A stretch of DNA of 64,000 bases from CAZBSE01 sp964610385. GTDB taxonomy: Bacteria > Actinomycetota > Humimicrobiia > Humimicrobiales > Humimicrobiaceae. A program made the translations under genes and the position numbers. Position 1 is the stretch's first letter, and each line of letters begins with the position of its first letter. Location: assembly GCA_964610385.1 (NCBI GenBank), contig CAZSXW010000002.1, positions 62,001 through 126,000 on the forward strand, given 5' to 3'. Positions 43,060 through 52,660 of this stretch are shown in pieces. The notes under the pieces are model-generated. The model searched no databases and had not been told where the DNA came from. It saw only the letters and a program-made list of their open reading frames with translations.

Positions 43060-44724
43060 ATGATTTCACCACGAGGGATTAATATTAAAAGATTTTACTC
43101 CAATGACCTGTTTAAGGATTATATCTTTGATTTTAAGAATCTAATGGAGTTCTATGAATATGATTATAGAAATATGGGTGATTATAGAAAAAGGATCTCT
43201 GATATCGAAACGTATTATGATGAAAAAAACAGGATTAAAATCTGTGATATTTTAAAGGATTACAATAATAAAATCGGATGCGGTAAAAGAACCCTGGAAA
43301 ACATAGATATACTTAAAAGAAAAGGATCGGTGGTGGTGATAGGAGGGCAGCAGCCCGGGTTTCTTACTGGTCCGTTGCTTGTAGTGTTTAAAATACTTAC
43401 TGTGCTGAAATTAAGTAGTTATTTTAAAAAAGAATTAAAAGTTCCCGTTATACCGTGTTTCTGGAATGCCTCGGACGACAGCGATTTCAACCAAATAAAC
43501 AATGTGAAGATAATAAATGGAAAGATAGAAAATATTGAGTTGGATCTTTCTGATATTGATCCAAAAACAAGATATTCCGACATATATCTTGACCCGGAAA
43601 GGATAAAGAAGACTATCAGGAAACTGGAAGAAATCCTGCGCTCTACAGATTTTACTTCTGAAATAGTTGATTTTTTTAACAGCAGCCTTGAAGATATAGT
43701 AAAGAATTGTTCTGATGTCGAGGGAAGAATAAATATTTCTTCTTTTTTTTCGTCTCTGATCGTAAAAATGTTTTCGGACCATGGTATTGTCATCGTCGAC
43801 CCTGCCAGCATAGAATTAAAAAAACTGTCGCTGGACCTGCTGTGGTTTGATATGGAGAGCCATGGAAAAATAGAAGATTTGATAACATCGACAGGCAGGA
43901 TGCTCGACAGTCTGGGTTATCATATTCAGCTTAGCTCAGCACCGGACACGCTTGATTTCTTTTTTAAATCAGGGAGTTCCAGGATAAAGATATATGCTGA
44001 AGATAATGAATGGTTCAGAATATCAATCGATAGATATTATAAAAAAGAATTACAGGATCTGGTCAGGGGGAATCCCGGCGATGTCAGCCTGAATGTAGTA
44101 TTGAGACCGCTGCTGCAGGATAGAAGCCTGCCGGTATTATGTTCTGTTTGCGGCCCGGGAGAGGTAAGTTATTTTGCACAGTTAAAGCCTGTTTATAAGA
44201 TCATGGATATGAAAATGCCGGTAATCTATCCAAGATTTTCGGCCACAGTGATAGAAAACAGGATAAAAAAACTGATTCTGGAATTGAAGATACAGGATAC
44301 TGAACTGGGGTACGGAAGAGAAGAAGTCATCAAAAAAGCAATTGATAATGATTTAAAAGGCAGTCTTTCCAGATCGATCAGGAGTTTTGAAAATGATATC
44401 AAAAAGAGGCTGGAAAAACTAGAGAAAAATTTTGAAAGTAATAAAATGAATGTTTCTAGTTCTTTTGATAGAATTAAAAGGAATATAAAAAGAGAGATAG
44501 AAGTTTTGCAAAAAAAGATTTATTCGGAATACAAGAAGCAGAATGAATTCGTGGTTAAAAGTGTTGATAAGATTTTTTTCAATATATTCCCCAACGGAAA
44601 TTTGCAGGAACGCGAGATAAATATAATAAATTATTTGAATAAATATAGTTTTAGATTTATAAATGACCTGTATGATTCCGTGAAACCACTGGATTTTTTA
44701 CATAAATTTTTGGAAATAAATTAG
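43060..44724 (+). CDS. bshC: Putative cysteine ligase BshC (bacillithiol biosynthesis)
   Basis: Last enzyme of bacillithiol synthesis, adding cysteine to GlcN-malate. The 554-residue length fits the family. Typical regions are VVVIGGQQPGFLTGPLLVVFKILTV in two parts, VIPCFWNASDDSDFNQIN, VSLNVVLRPLLQDRSLPVLCSVCGPGEVSYFAQL in parts and a carboxy-terminal coiled coil (about 440-505). It is followed 9 bases later by bshB and then bshA, the full three-gene pathway. Confidence 0.9.
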   Translation: MISPRGINIKRFYSNDLFKDYIFDFKNLMEFYEYDYRNMGDYRKRISDIETYYDEKNRIKICDILKDYNNKIGCGKRTLENIDILKRKGSVVVIGGQQPGFLTGPLLVVFKILTVLKLSSYFKKELKVPVIPCFWNASDDSDFNQINNVKIINGKIENIELDLSDIDPKTRYSDIYLDPERIKKTIRKLEEILRSTDFTSEIVDFFNSSLEDIVKNCSDVEGRINISSFFSSLIVKMFSDHGIVIVDPASIELKKLSLDLLWFDMESHGKIEDLITSTGRMLDSLGYHIQLSSAPDTLDFFFKSGSSRIKIYAEDNEWFRISIDRYYKKELQDLVRGNPGDVSLNVVLRPLLQDRSLPVLCSVCGPGEVSYFAQLKPVYKIMDMKMPVIYPRFSATVIENRIKKLILELKIQDTELGYGREEVIKKAIDNDLKGSLSRSIRSFENDIKKRLEKLEKNFESNKMNVSSSFDRIKRNIKREIEVLQKKIYSEYKKQNEFVVKSVDKIFFNIFPNGNLQEREINIINYLNKYSFRFINDLYDSVKPLDFLHKFLEIN

Positions 44725-44733
44725 GATGGAAGT

Positions 44734-45459
44734 ATGAGCAAGTCAAATAAAACAGATGTTATTGCCTTTAGCCCGCACCCGGATGATGCAGAGATGGGAT
44801 GTGGCGGGATTTTATTAAAACTAAAGGATCAGGGATACAGGACGGGGATAATAGACCTCAGTCGGGCTGAGCTTTCTACCAACGGGGACCCCGAAACCAG
44901 AAAAAAAGAAACTGAAAAAGCATCAAAAATACTTGGATTGGATGTGCGTGAAAATCTTGAACTTGAAGACGGAAATATAAAAAATGACGCTGGCAGTAGA
45001 TTAAGAGTAATAAACGTATTAAGGAAGTACAGGCCGAGTCTTGCCCTTATACCTTTTAAGGAGGACAGGCATCCGGACCATGAAAATTCCTATAAGCTGC
45101 TGAAAGACGCTATTTTTATTTCCGGACTTAGAAAGTTTAAAACCGAACTTGACTTTCACCGGCCTCATATAGTGGTGAGTTACATGCTTCATTACGAGTT
45201 TAAGCCGAGCTTCATAGTTGATATAAGCAAGTATTATGAAAAGAAGCTGGAAGTAGTATCGGCATATAGGTCCCAGTTCTATGCCAGAGAGGAAAAGAAA
45301 CACAGTGATCATATTACCTCCAAGTATTTTTTTGATGTGATAAACAACAGGCATAAGTGTCTGGGCTTAAAGATAAGATCAGAATATGGTGAACCTTATT
45401 ATATTGAGTTTGATATAAGAATAGAGGATCCGGTAAAATTTTTTGAATATATCAAGTAA
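44734..45459 (+). CDS. bshB1: GlcNAc-malate deacetylase BshB (PIG-L/LmbE family)
   Basis: Zinc-dependent deacetylase converting GlcNAc-malate to GlcN-malate. The 241 residues have the LmbE metal motif SPHPDDAEMGCGG (12-24), the further ligand DRHPDHEN and HYEFKPSFIVDISKYYEKK, typical of the BshB1 branch. It lies between bshC and bshA, which makes this role rather than general deacetylation most likely. Confidence 0.92.
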   Translation: MSKSNKTDVIAFSPHPDDAEMGCGGILLKLKDQGYRTGIIDLSRAELSTNGDPETRKKETEKASKILGLDVRENLELEDGNIKNDAGSRLRVINVLRKYRPSLALIPFKEDRHPDHENSYKLLKDAIFISGLRKFKTELDFHRPHIVVSYMLHYEFKPSFIVDISKYYEKKLEVVSAYRSQFYAREEKKHSDHITSKYFFDVINNRHKCLGLKIRSEYGEPYYIEFDIRIEDPVKFFEYIK

Positions 45460-45501
45460 TAGACAGGAATTTATGGATTTATCAAACTACAGACGTATAC
45501 C

Positions 45502-46620
45502 ATGAATATAGGAATAACCTGTTACCCCACCTATGGCGGCAGCGGGGTGATTGCTACTGAGCTTGGTCTTGAGCTTGCAAAAGCGGGCCATAACATACAT
45601 TTCATAAGTTACAGGCTGCCGTTTAGGTTGAGCAGATTCAACAGAAATATTTCTTTTCACGAAGTAGATATTTTTGACTATCCCTTATTTAAATATCCTC
45701 CGTACAGTCTATCCTTGAGTGCTAAAATGGCAGAGGTGGCGGAATCGGAAAATCTTGATATTCTGCATGTGCATTATGCAATGCCACACGCGACTTCAGC
45801 ATATCTGGCGAAAAAAATGGTAGGGAAAAGAAGAATAAAATCCGTGACCACTCTTCATGGTACTGATATCACACTGGTAGGGACTCACTCGTCTTTTTAC
45901 AAGATAACAAAATTCAGTATAGAAAAAAGTGACGGTATTACCTGTGTTTCCAACTATCTAAAAGATACTACCAGGAAGACTTTTAAAATAAATAAGGAAA
46001 TGAAGGTGATATATAATTTTATAGATACCAAGAGGTATAAAAGGACTGTTAAAAAAAATAAAAAGCTGGATTTTGTTGGTAAGGACGACAAGGTGATCAT
46101 TCATATTTCTAACTTCAGGCCATTAAAGAATATTGACCATATAATAAAAGTATTCTATCTGGTCAGCAGGGAAGTAAAAAGCAAGTTATTACTTGTTGGT
46201 GATGGGCCGGATACATACCGCATGAGGAATATAGTAAGCAGGCTAAAACTGGAAGACAGAGTGTTATTTCTTGGAATCCAGGAGAATATAATACCTTTAC
46301 TGAATATGAGTGATCTATATATGCTACCTTCAAAAAGCGAAGGTTTCGGACTTTCGGCACTTGAGGCCTTAAGCTGTGAAGTACCTGTGATAGGGACAGA
46401 TGTAGGGGGGCTTAAAGAAGTAGTGGAACATGGTAAATCGGGATTTATATTTGACCCTGAAGATATTGATTCTATGACTAAAGCTGCTGTTAAAATTTTA
46501 AGTGATAATGATATCAGATTAAAGATGGGCAGAGAAGCAAGAAAGAGATCAAAGATTTTTGATGTTAATGTAATAGTCCCTCAGTACATGGATTATTACA
46601 AAACAGTTCTGAGTATTTAA
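45502..46620 (+). CDS. bshA: GlcNAc-malate synthase BshA (bacillithiol glycosyltransferase)
   Basis: GT4 glycosyltransferase joining GlcNAc from UDP-GlcNAc to L-malate, the first bacillithiol step. The 372 residues show the diagnostic opening GITCYPTYGGSGVIATELG, FHEVDIFDYPLFKYPPY, LHVHYAMPHATSAYLAK, TTLHGTDITLVG, HISNFRPLKNI and PSKSEGFGLSALEAL, closely following the Bacillus-type enzyme. It is the third gene of the bsh group, 42 bases after bshB. Confidence 0.95.
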   Translation: MNIGITCYPTYGGSGVIATELGLELAKAGHNIHFISYRLPFRLSRFNRNISFHEVDIFDYPLFKYPPYSLSLSAKMAEVAESENLDILHVHYAMPHATSAYLAKKMVGKRRIKSVTTLHGTDITLVGTHSSFYKITKFSIEKSDGITCVSNYLKDTTRKTFKINKEMKVIYNFIDTKRYKRTVKKNKKLDFVGKDDKVIIHISNFRPLKNIDHIIKVFYLVSREVKSKLLLVGDGPDTYRMRNIVSRLKLEDRVLFLGIQENIIPLLNMSDLYMLPSKSEGFGLSALEALSCEVPVIGTDVGGLKEVVEHGKSGFIFDPEDIDSMTKAAVKILSDNDIRLKMGREARKRSKIFDVNVIVPQYMDYYKTVLSI

Positions 46621-46650
46621 TATTATTTGCTGTAATTAATAATAATTATA

Positions 46651-48093
46651 TTATAATTTGTTTCCGCAATTATTGCAGTATTTCTGGCCTTTCTCTACTT
46701 TTGCACCGCATGAACTGCAATATATACCTTTTACTTTGCTTTTGCCTTTAGCTTTCTTGGAAGAAACGGGTTCTTTTTCTACTGATGGTTCTGCTTTACC
46801 CTTTCTTTTAACCAAAAGAACTATGATTACTGCAACCAGTCCAATAAATACTATTGGAAGTACTATGCTCAGGATTATCACAGTCATACTTAATCCAGTT
46901 GGCTCTTCCTCTTTTTCTTCAGTCACTGGTTCCTCTGTTACTGTCGGGATTTCTACTGCAGGTTCTTCAGTTTTTGCTTCATAGGGTATATCACTGCCCA
47001 TATTTGCCTGAGCTTTAGCTTTATATTCCTGTGCAAGCAGATGACCGGCGCTTAAATTTAATACGGCATCAAAATAATTAATGGCTTCGCTGTAATGGCT
47101 GTTGTTATACATTACAAGACCTTTTCGCCATTCGTTATCGACTATACCGAGTTTGTTTTCCGCACCCAATAAAGCCTTTATGTCATTAGAGGGCCTTAGA
47201 TAATTATTGGTATAATCTGTGCCCATCGTTATTATTCCAATTACGGAACCTTCCTCGGAATCCAAAACCGGGCCTCCGCTGTTACCGGGCCTTGCATCTC
47301 CCTGTACCTGTAAAACCTGAGTTCCGCCCAACATAACTTTGCCGCTTATTGAACCAGTGGTTACTGTCGGAGTTAGAGGATTATCCTGACCAATATCCGA
47401 AGTCCAAGGATATCCGATTATGGTTACTTTGTCCTGAACGGAGACTTTTGAAGAATCACCGATAATAGCGCTTGAAAGAGCCCTTCCAGTTATAGGAGTT
47501 ACTTTGATGACAGCAATATCTCTCTGTTCCCATGGACTGAAATTAATGACCTCAGCTCTCATAAATGTATCCCCGGGACTGTCAGGAATGCTTGAATTAG
47601 CAGTATTGAATTGTACCCAGACTTCCCGATCAGGCTCAGGATCAGCTGATCCTTCCACTTTATAATTGTCATATATCCAATTCCAATCGGAATTAGTAAG
47701 ACCATAATAATAATCTGGGTATGCGTCCCAAATATATTGGTCTAAGATATCCCATTTTAAATCAACATACGAGACATCTACCATGTGACCGGCAGTGACA
47801 ATTGTACCTGTATCAGGATTTGCACAGAATCCGGATCCTCCGAACGGTCCATACATATAGGGACCATACCAATCTTCTTTGTTTGGATCATAAACATACG
47901 CAAACCATACGCTTGTTACATAGCATACTGCCGGCTGTGTGAGTAAATATGCATCAGCTCCGGTAAATTCATACAAAGACAATATATCTTCATCTTCTCC
48001 GACAGTATCTGCAGCAGATACTATTGAGGTAAAACTTAAGAATAGGCCAATTATAATAAAAAATATAAATACTTTTAATATATTTTTCTTCAT
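46651..48093 (-). CDS. Secreted trypsin-like serine protease with TPR, membrane anchor and zinc ribbon
   Basis: I start at the ATG at 48093, preceded by TTGGAG; 480 residues. Residues 1-27 are a signal peptide. The chymotrypsin-fold domain shows the triad regions TAGHMVD (His), RDIAVIKVTP (Asp) and GDARPGNSGGPVLDS (Ser). A single TPR-like pair of helices (YNNSHYSEAINYFDAVLNL) follows, then a Pro/Glu/Thr linker, a membrane helix (VIILSIVLPIVFIGLVAVII), a basic Lys-rich stretch and a carboxy-terminal zinc ribbon YCSSCGAKVEKGQKYCNNCG that would lie in the cytoplasm. Possible roles are cell-surface quality control or regulated proteolysis; the partner is unknown. Confidence 0.87.
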   Translation of the reverse strand: MKKNILKVFIFFIIIGLFLSFTSIVSAADTVGEDEDILSLYEFTGADAYLLTQPAVCYVTSVWFAYVYDPNKEDWYGPYMYGPFGGSGFCANPDTGTIVTAGHMVDVSYVDLKWDILDQYIWDAYPDYYYGLTNSDWNWIYDNYKVEGSADPEPDREVWVQFNTANSSIPDSPGDTFMRAEVINFSPWEQRDIAVIKVTPITGRALSSAIIGDSSKVSVQDKVTIIGYPWTSDIGQDNPLTPTVTTGSISGKVMLGGTQVLQVQGDARPGNSGGPVLDSEEGSVIGIITMGTDYTNNYLRPSNDIKALLGAENKLGIVDNEWRKGLVMYNNSHYSEAINYFDAVLNLSAGHLLAQEYKAKAQANMGSDIPYEAKTEEPAVEIPTVTEEPVTEEKEEEPTGLSMTVIILSIVLPIVFIGLVAVIIVLLVKRKGKAEPSVEKEPVSSKKAKGKSKVKGIYCSSCGAKVEKGQKYCNNCGNKL

Positions 48094-48354
48094 TTTGTTC
48101 TCCAATCTTAAAGGATTTTATTTTTGCAGGAATATATACAAATATTATATTTGTTATTTGTATTACCGTCAATGTAAAAATACGGTCTTAAACGATGATA
48201 ATTAATATACCATGCGCTTTGGCATAATAATAAAGAAGTATATTAATTTCCACTTCTTTTTCCGTAAATTTTATTCTTCAAATTTGGTTTTTTAATTGTC
48301 TTAGTTATATATATATGTTATTATATTTCATCAAATAAGTTTTCAATAGTTATT

Positions 48355-48504
48355 ATGAATACGAGTAAAGATAAATTCTTGAACAAATTTAAAAGGGGGT
48401 TTTTGAAGACTCTTTTTAACGGCAATAGCGGTATTGCCGGTCTTTCGCTGTGTATTCTTATAGTCTCAGTTAGTCTGCTAATCGTGGTCGGTATTCTATC
48501 CTAA
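48355..48504 (+). CDS. Small membrane protein (49 residues), tentative
   Basis: A 49-residue frame with a Lys/Arg-rich head (KDKFLNKFKRGFLKTLF) and one hydrophobic helix (SLCILIVSVSLLIVVGIL). I do not recognise it, and no good ribosome binding site is seen. It occupies part of the 535-base gap between the protease gene and ilvD; the rest of the gap is AT-rich with no other frame I can support. Confidence 0.4.
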   Translation: MNTSKDKFLNKFKRGFLKTLFNGNSGIAGLSLCILIVSVSLLIVVGILS

Positions 48505-48628
48505 TTTCAGGATTATTATCGGCTAACTCAAGCTTATAGTCCTGTAATTCTTTTAATAGTATTTCCAGTAGTGTCTGTATTCTATAATTAGAATTTTTTA
48601 AAGATATATTTTAAGGAAGGGAGGAAAA

Positions 48629-50287
48629 TTGAGAAGTGATAAAGTGAAAAAAGGGATTGAAAGGCTGCCTCACCGTTCTATTTTTAAATCCCTGGGCTAT
48701 ACCGATGAGGAATTAAACAGACCCATAATAGGCGTTGTGAATTCGGCGAATGAATTGATACCGGGTCATATGCACCTTGATAGTATAACCAAGGCGGTAA
48801 AGGCAGGAATAATGATGGCAGGGGGTACACCACAGGAATTTTCCACAATAGGAGTGTGCGATGGTGTGGCTATGAATCATATAGGAATGAAATATTCTCT
48901 TGCCACCAGGGAGATAATAGCGGATAGCGTCGAAGCAGTATCCATTGCTCATGCTTTTGACGGACTGGTCCTGGTCCCAAACTGCGATAAGATAGTACCG
49001 GGAATGATTATGGCAGCATTGAGATTAAATATACCTTCGATCGTAATAAGCGGTGGGCCTATGCTGGCGGGAAGTTTCAAGGAGCAGGCGATTGATTACA
49101 GTACCTGCTATGAGGCTATACCAAAATATAAAAAAGGTGAATACAGTGATAAGGATTTTAAAGAAATAGAAGATGAGGCCTGCCCTACCTGTGGAAGTTG
49201 TTCTGGGATGTTTACTGCAAATTCGATGAACTGTCTCTCAGAAGCTATAGGAATAGCTCTTACCGGCAATGGGACTATCCCCGCTTTTTATTCCAAAAGA
49301 TTAAGACTGGCAAAAACAGCAGGAATGCAAATAATGGATCTTATCAGAGATAATGTTAGGCCAAGAGATATAGTGACCATGGATGCAGTAAAAAACGCCC
49401 TTGCGGTTGATATGGCGCTGGGGTGTTCTACTAATACTATCCTGCATCTGCCTGCGATAGCAAATGAAGCTAAAGTAGAATTTACACTGAAGATGGTGAA
49501 TGAAATAAGCAGCAGGACGCCGAATCTATGCAGGCTGAGCCCTGCAGGCAAACATCACCTTGAAGATCTTTACCGGGCGGGGGGTGTGCAGGCAGTAATG
49601 AACGAGCTTTTAAAGAGTGGGTTGATAAACGGCGGGTTAAAAACCGTGACCGGTAAAACGGTTGCTGAGAATATATCGGAATCTGAAATTTTGGATAGAG
49701 AAGTAATAAAAGAAGTCTCAGGACCATATATCAAAGATGGAGGAATTGCCATTTTATGGGGCAATATTGCACCGGAAGGTTGTGTGGTAAAAAGATCGGC
49801 GGTAGATCCTTCTATGTATTACCACAAGGGCAGAGCAAGAGTTTTTGACAGTGAGGAGGAATCTCTCAATGCTATAATGAATGGAAAAATAAATAAGGGT
49901 GAAGTAATAGTGATAAGATACGAGGGTCCCAAGGGAGGACCAGGGATGAGAGAGATGCTTGCTCCCACATCTGCCATTGCCGGAATAGGATTGGAAAAGG
50001 AAGTCGCGTTGATTACCGATGGCAGATTTTCCGGAGCTACAAAAGGAGCATCGATCGGACATATATCGCCGGAGGCTCAGGCAGGAGGTCCCATCTGTAT
50101 TATAGAAGAAGGGGATTTTATAGAGATAAATATACAGGAAAACAAGATAAACCTGCTTGTAAAAGACGGAGAGATAGAGGAAAGGATGAAAAAATGGAGT
50201 CCCCCGGATATAAAGATAAAGGAAGGTTACCTTGCAAGATATTCAAGATTGGTCACTTCAGCGGCAAGGGGAGCTGTGTTAGAATAA
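48629..50287 (+). CDS. ilvD: Dihydroxy-acid dehydratase
   Basis: Fe-S dehydratase that makes the 2-oxo acids of valine and isoleucine. The 552 residues start at a TTG placed after a very strong AAGGGAGG. Landmarks are PIIGVVNSANELIPGHMHLD, GVCDGVAMNHIGMKYSL, VLVPNCDKIVPGMIMAA with one cluster cysteine, DEACPTCGSCSGMFTANSMNC with further cysteines in parts, and RYEGPKGGPGMREML. A TATAAT box lies 41 bases upstream. Confidence 0.96.
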   Translation: MRSDKVKKGIERLPHRSIFKSLGYTDEELNRPIIGVVNSANELIPGHMHLDSITKAVKAGIMMAGGTPQEFSTIGVCDGVAMNHIGMKYSLATREIIADSVEAVSIAHAFDGLVLVPNCDKIVPGMIMAALRLNIPSIVISGGPMLAGSFKEQAIDYSTCYEAIPKYKKGEYSDKDFKEIEDEACPTCGSCSGMFTANSMNCLSEAIGIALTGNGTIPAFYSKRLRLAKTAGMQIMDLIRDNVRPRDIVTMDAVKNALAVDMALGCSTNTILHLPAIANEAKVEFTLKMVNEISSRTPNLCRLSPAGKHHLEDLYRAGGVQAVMNELLKSGLINGGLKTVTGKTVAENISESEILDREVIKEVSGPYIKDGGIAILWGNIAPEGCVVKRSAVDPSMYYHKGRARVFDSEEESLNAIMNGKINKGEVIVIRYEGPKGGPGMREMLAPTSAIAGIGLEKEVALITDGRFSGATKGASIGHISPEAQAGGPICIIEEGDFIEINIQENKINLLVKDGEIEERMKKWSPPDIKIKEGYLARYSRLVTSAARGAVLE

Positions 50288-50345
50288 CCTAAGAAGGTTT
50301 TAGTTTTATATAAGCTTTTTATTTTTTAAAATAAAAGTAAAAAAA

Positions 50346-50354
50346 TGATATAAT
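50346..50354 (+). promoter_or_regulatory. Extended -10 promoter of the ilvB-yjbQ operon
   Basis: TGATATAAT lies 56 bases before ilvB. The following leader contains the repeated hexamer TTGTTA (50371 and 50381), spaced 10 bases, of unknown meaning. The 122 bases between ilvD and ilvB hold no gene. Confidence 0.4.
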
Positions 50355-50409
50355 TATCAAGTCATCAAATTGTTATAAAGTTGTTACAAATATAGGGAGT
50401 GAAACTATC

Positions 50410-52119
50410 ATGGCTAAAATTACTGGAGCACAAATGATTATAAAATGTTTAAAAGAAGAGGGCGTAGATGTAATATTCGGTTACCCGGGGGGCAAGGTAA
50501 TACCCCTTTACGATGCACTGCTCGACAGTGATATAAGGCATATCCTGGTAAGACACGAACAGGGAGCGATCCATGCAGCAGACGGCTATGCCAGAGTCAC
50601 GGGAAAGACCGGGGTTTGCGTTGCTACTTCAGGGCCTGGAGCGACTAATCTTATTACCGGTATTGCCAATGCACATATGGACTCCATACCGATAGTTGCT
50701 ATAACGGGACAGGTAAGTACATCACAGATTGGTACTGATGCATTCCAGGAAGCAGATATAACGGGTATAGCCGCGCCTATAACCAAACATAACTATCTGG
50801 TAAAAGATATAAAAGAGCTGCCCAGAGTAATAAAAGAAGCTTTCAGGATCGCCTCTACGGGAAGACAGGGGCCGGTATTGATCGATATTCCAATTGATAT
50901 ATCGACAGACCTGATAGATGAAAACTTTAAGGCAGATATAATTCTACCCGGGTACAAGCCTACTGTCAGAGGTAATCTCAAGCAGGTCAAGCAGGCGGCC
51001 AAAAAGATAGCTGAAAGCAAAAGGCCGGTAATATTTGCAGGAGGAGGAGTAGTATCTTCCGGGGCGAGTGATATTTTGAGAAAATTCGTTAAAATTGCAA
51101 AAATACCGGTAATAACTTCACTTTTGGGCATGGGTACATTTCCTGAAACCGATGAACTATCGTTGAGCATGGCCGGAATGCACGGTACAAAATATGCAAA
51201 CCTGGCTTTCACGGAAACCGATCTTATAATTGCGGTAGGTGTCAGGTTTGACGATAGGGTAACTGGGAAACTGTCGGAGTTTGCATCAGGTGCTGAAATA
51301 ATACATATAGATATCGATCCTGCGGAAATAGGGAAAAATGTAGCGGTATTGATCCCGATTGTAGGGGATGCCAAAAATGTTCTTACCGACCTGGTAGGCG
51401 AGTATAAAAAATATATTGATAATAAAGGTATACCTGACCGTAGAGAGTGGCTTACAAAGGTAAAGAAACTAAAGAAAGATTATCCGTTAAAGTACGATAG
51501 AAAGTCAAACAAAGTCAAGCCTGCCTATGTAGTGGAAAAAATATATGAACTGACAAAAGGAGATGCTATAATCTGCACCGAAGTCGGTCAGAACCAGATG
51601 TGGGCTGCTCAATATTATAAGTTCACCAAGCCGAGGACTCTGGTCTCTTCTGGAGGATTGGGTACCATGGGATTTGGTCTTCCGGCATCAATAGGAGCGA
51701 AAGTGGGCAGGCCGGATAAAATAGTAATAGATATAGCAGGAGACGGCAGTATTCAGATGGTATCACAGGAGCTTTCTACTGCGGCTACGAATAATATTAA
51801 TGTAAAAATAATGCTGCTTAATAACGGTTATCTGGGAATGGTAAGGCAGTGGCAGCAGATTTTCTTTAAAAAGAGGTATTCTCAAACATGTATTCATAAC
51901 TGCGTTGATTTTGTAAAGCTGGTAGAAGCATACGGCGGAGTCGGTTTCAGGGTAAAGAAGAAGGAGGAAGTTGAGGATACTATTAAAAAGGCATTGGAAA
52001 CAGATAAACTGGTATTGGTAGATTTCTGGATAGACAGGGAGGAGAATGTCTATCCTATGGTAGCACCGGGTTCTCCTATAAGCGAAATGTTAGAAAGCGA
52101 GATGTTAGAAGGCGTCTAA
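50410..52119 (+). CDS. ilvB: Acetolactate synthase, large catalytic subunit
   Basis: Thiamine-diphosphate enzyme condensing pyruvate to acetolactate, or pyruvate with 2-oxobutyrate, first common step of branched-chain synthesis. The 569 residues have GVDVIFGYPGGKVIPLYDAL, HEQGAIHAADGYARVTGK with the catalytic glutamate, the central FAD-type domain and the cofactor motif IAGDGSIQMVSQELSTA...NNGYLGMVRQWQ. ilvN follows 20 bases later. Confidence 0.97.
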   Translation: MAKITGAQMIIKCLKEEGVDVIFGYPGGKVIPLYDALLDSDIRHILVRHEQGAIHAADGYARVTGKTGVCVATSGPGATNLITGIANAHMDSIPIVAITGQVSTSQIGTDAFQEADITGIAAPITKHNYLVKDIKELPRVIKEAFRIASTGRQGPVLIDIPIDISTDLIDENFKADIILPGYKPTVRGNLKQVKQAAKKIAESKRPVIFAGGGVVSSGASDILRKFVKIAKIPVITSLLGMGTFPETDELSLSMAGMHGTKYANLAFTETDLIIAVGVRFDDRVTGKLSEFASGAEIIHIDIDPAEIGKNVAVLIPIVGDAKNVLTDLVGEYKKYIDNKGIPDRREWLTKVKKLKKDYPLKYDRKSNKVKPAYVVEKIYELTKGDAIICTEVGQNQMWAAQYYKFTKPRTLVSSGGLGTMGFGLPASIGAKVGRPDKIVIDIAGDGSIQMVSQELSTAATNNINVKIMLLNNGYLGMVRQWQQIFFKKRYSQTCIHNCVDFVKLVEAYGGVGFRVKKKEEVEDTIKKALETDKLVLVDFWIDREENVYPMVAPGSPISEMLESEMLEGV

Positions 52120-52139
52120 AGGATAAAAGGTGATATATT

Positions 52140-52622
52140 ATGAATCACATCATTTCAGTTTTGGTAGAAAACAAAGCAGGGGTCCTGGCCAAGATCTCCG
52201 GGTTGTTCAGCAGAAGAGGGTTTAATATCGAAAGTCTGGCGGTAGGTCCTACGGATGATGAAAAGATCTCCAGGATAACTCTGTCAGTAAACGCTGAAGA
52301 GCATAGCGTCGAACAGATAATAAAGCAGCTATACAAGTTAATAAATGTAATAAAAATCCAGGAGCTGGACCCTTCCAATATTGTTGCCAGGGAACTGGTG
52401 CTGATAAAGGTCAGTGCTGATTCAAAGACCAGGCCCGAGATCCTGGAAATAGTGAGTGTTTTCCGTGCAAATATAGTGGATGTAGGCAAAAAAACACTAC
52501 TGATTGAAATTACAGGAGACAGCAGTAAGGTCAAAGCACTGGAAGACCTGCTCAGGCCTTTCGGCATACTTGAACTGGTCAGAACAGGGAAGATAGCCTG
52601 TGCAAGGGGCAGTAAAACTTAA
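52140..52622 (+). CDS. ilvN: Acetolactate synthase, small regulatory subunit
   Basis: ACT-domain subunit giving valine feedback control. The 160 residues show the ACT start HIISVLVENKAGVLAKISGLFSRRGFNIESLAVG in pieces, then the VARELVLIKV linker and the carboxy-terminal domain ending LELVRTGKIACARG, as in IlvH/IlvN of full length (about 160). Confidence 0.96.
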   Translation: MNHIISVLVENKAGVLAKISGLFSRRGFNIESLAVGPTDDEKISRITLSVNAEEHSVEQIIKQLYKLINVIKIQELDPSNIVARELVLIKVSADSKTRPEILEIVSVFRANIVDVGKKTLLIEITGDSSKVKALEDLLRPFGILELVRTGKIACARGSKT

Positions 52623-52660
52623 TGTTTGGAATATAATTGAATGGTTGAAAGGAATACAAA

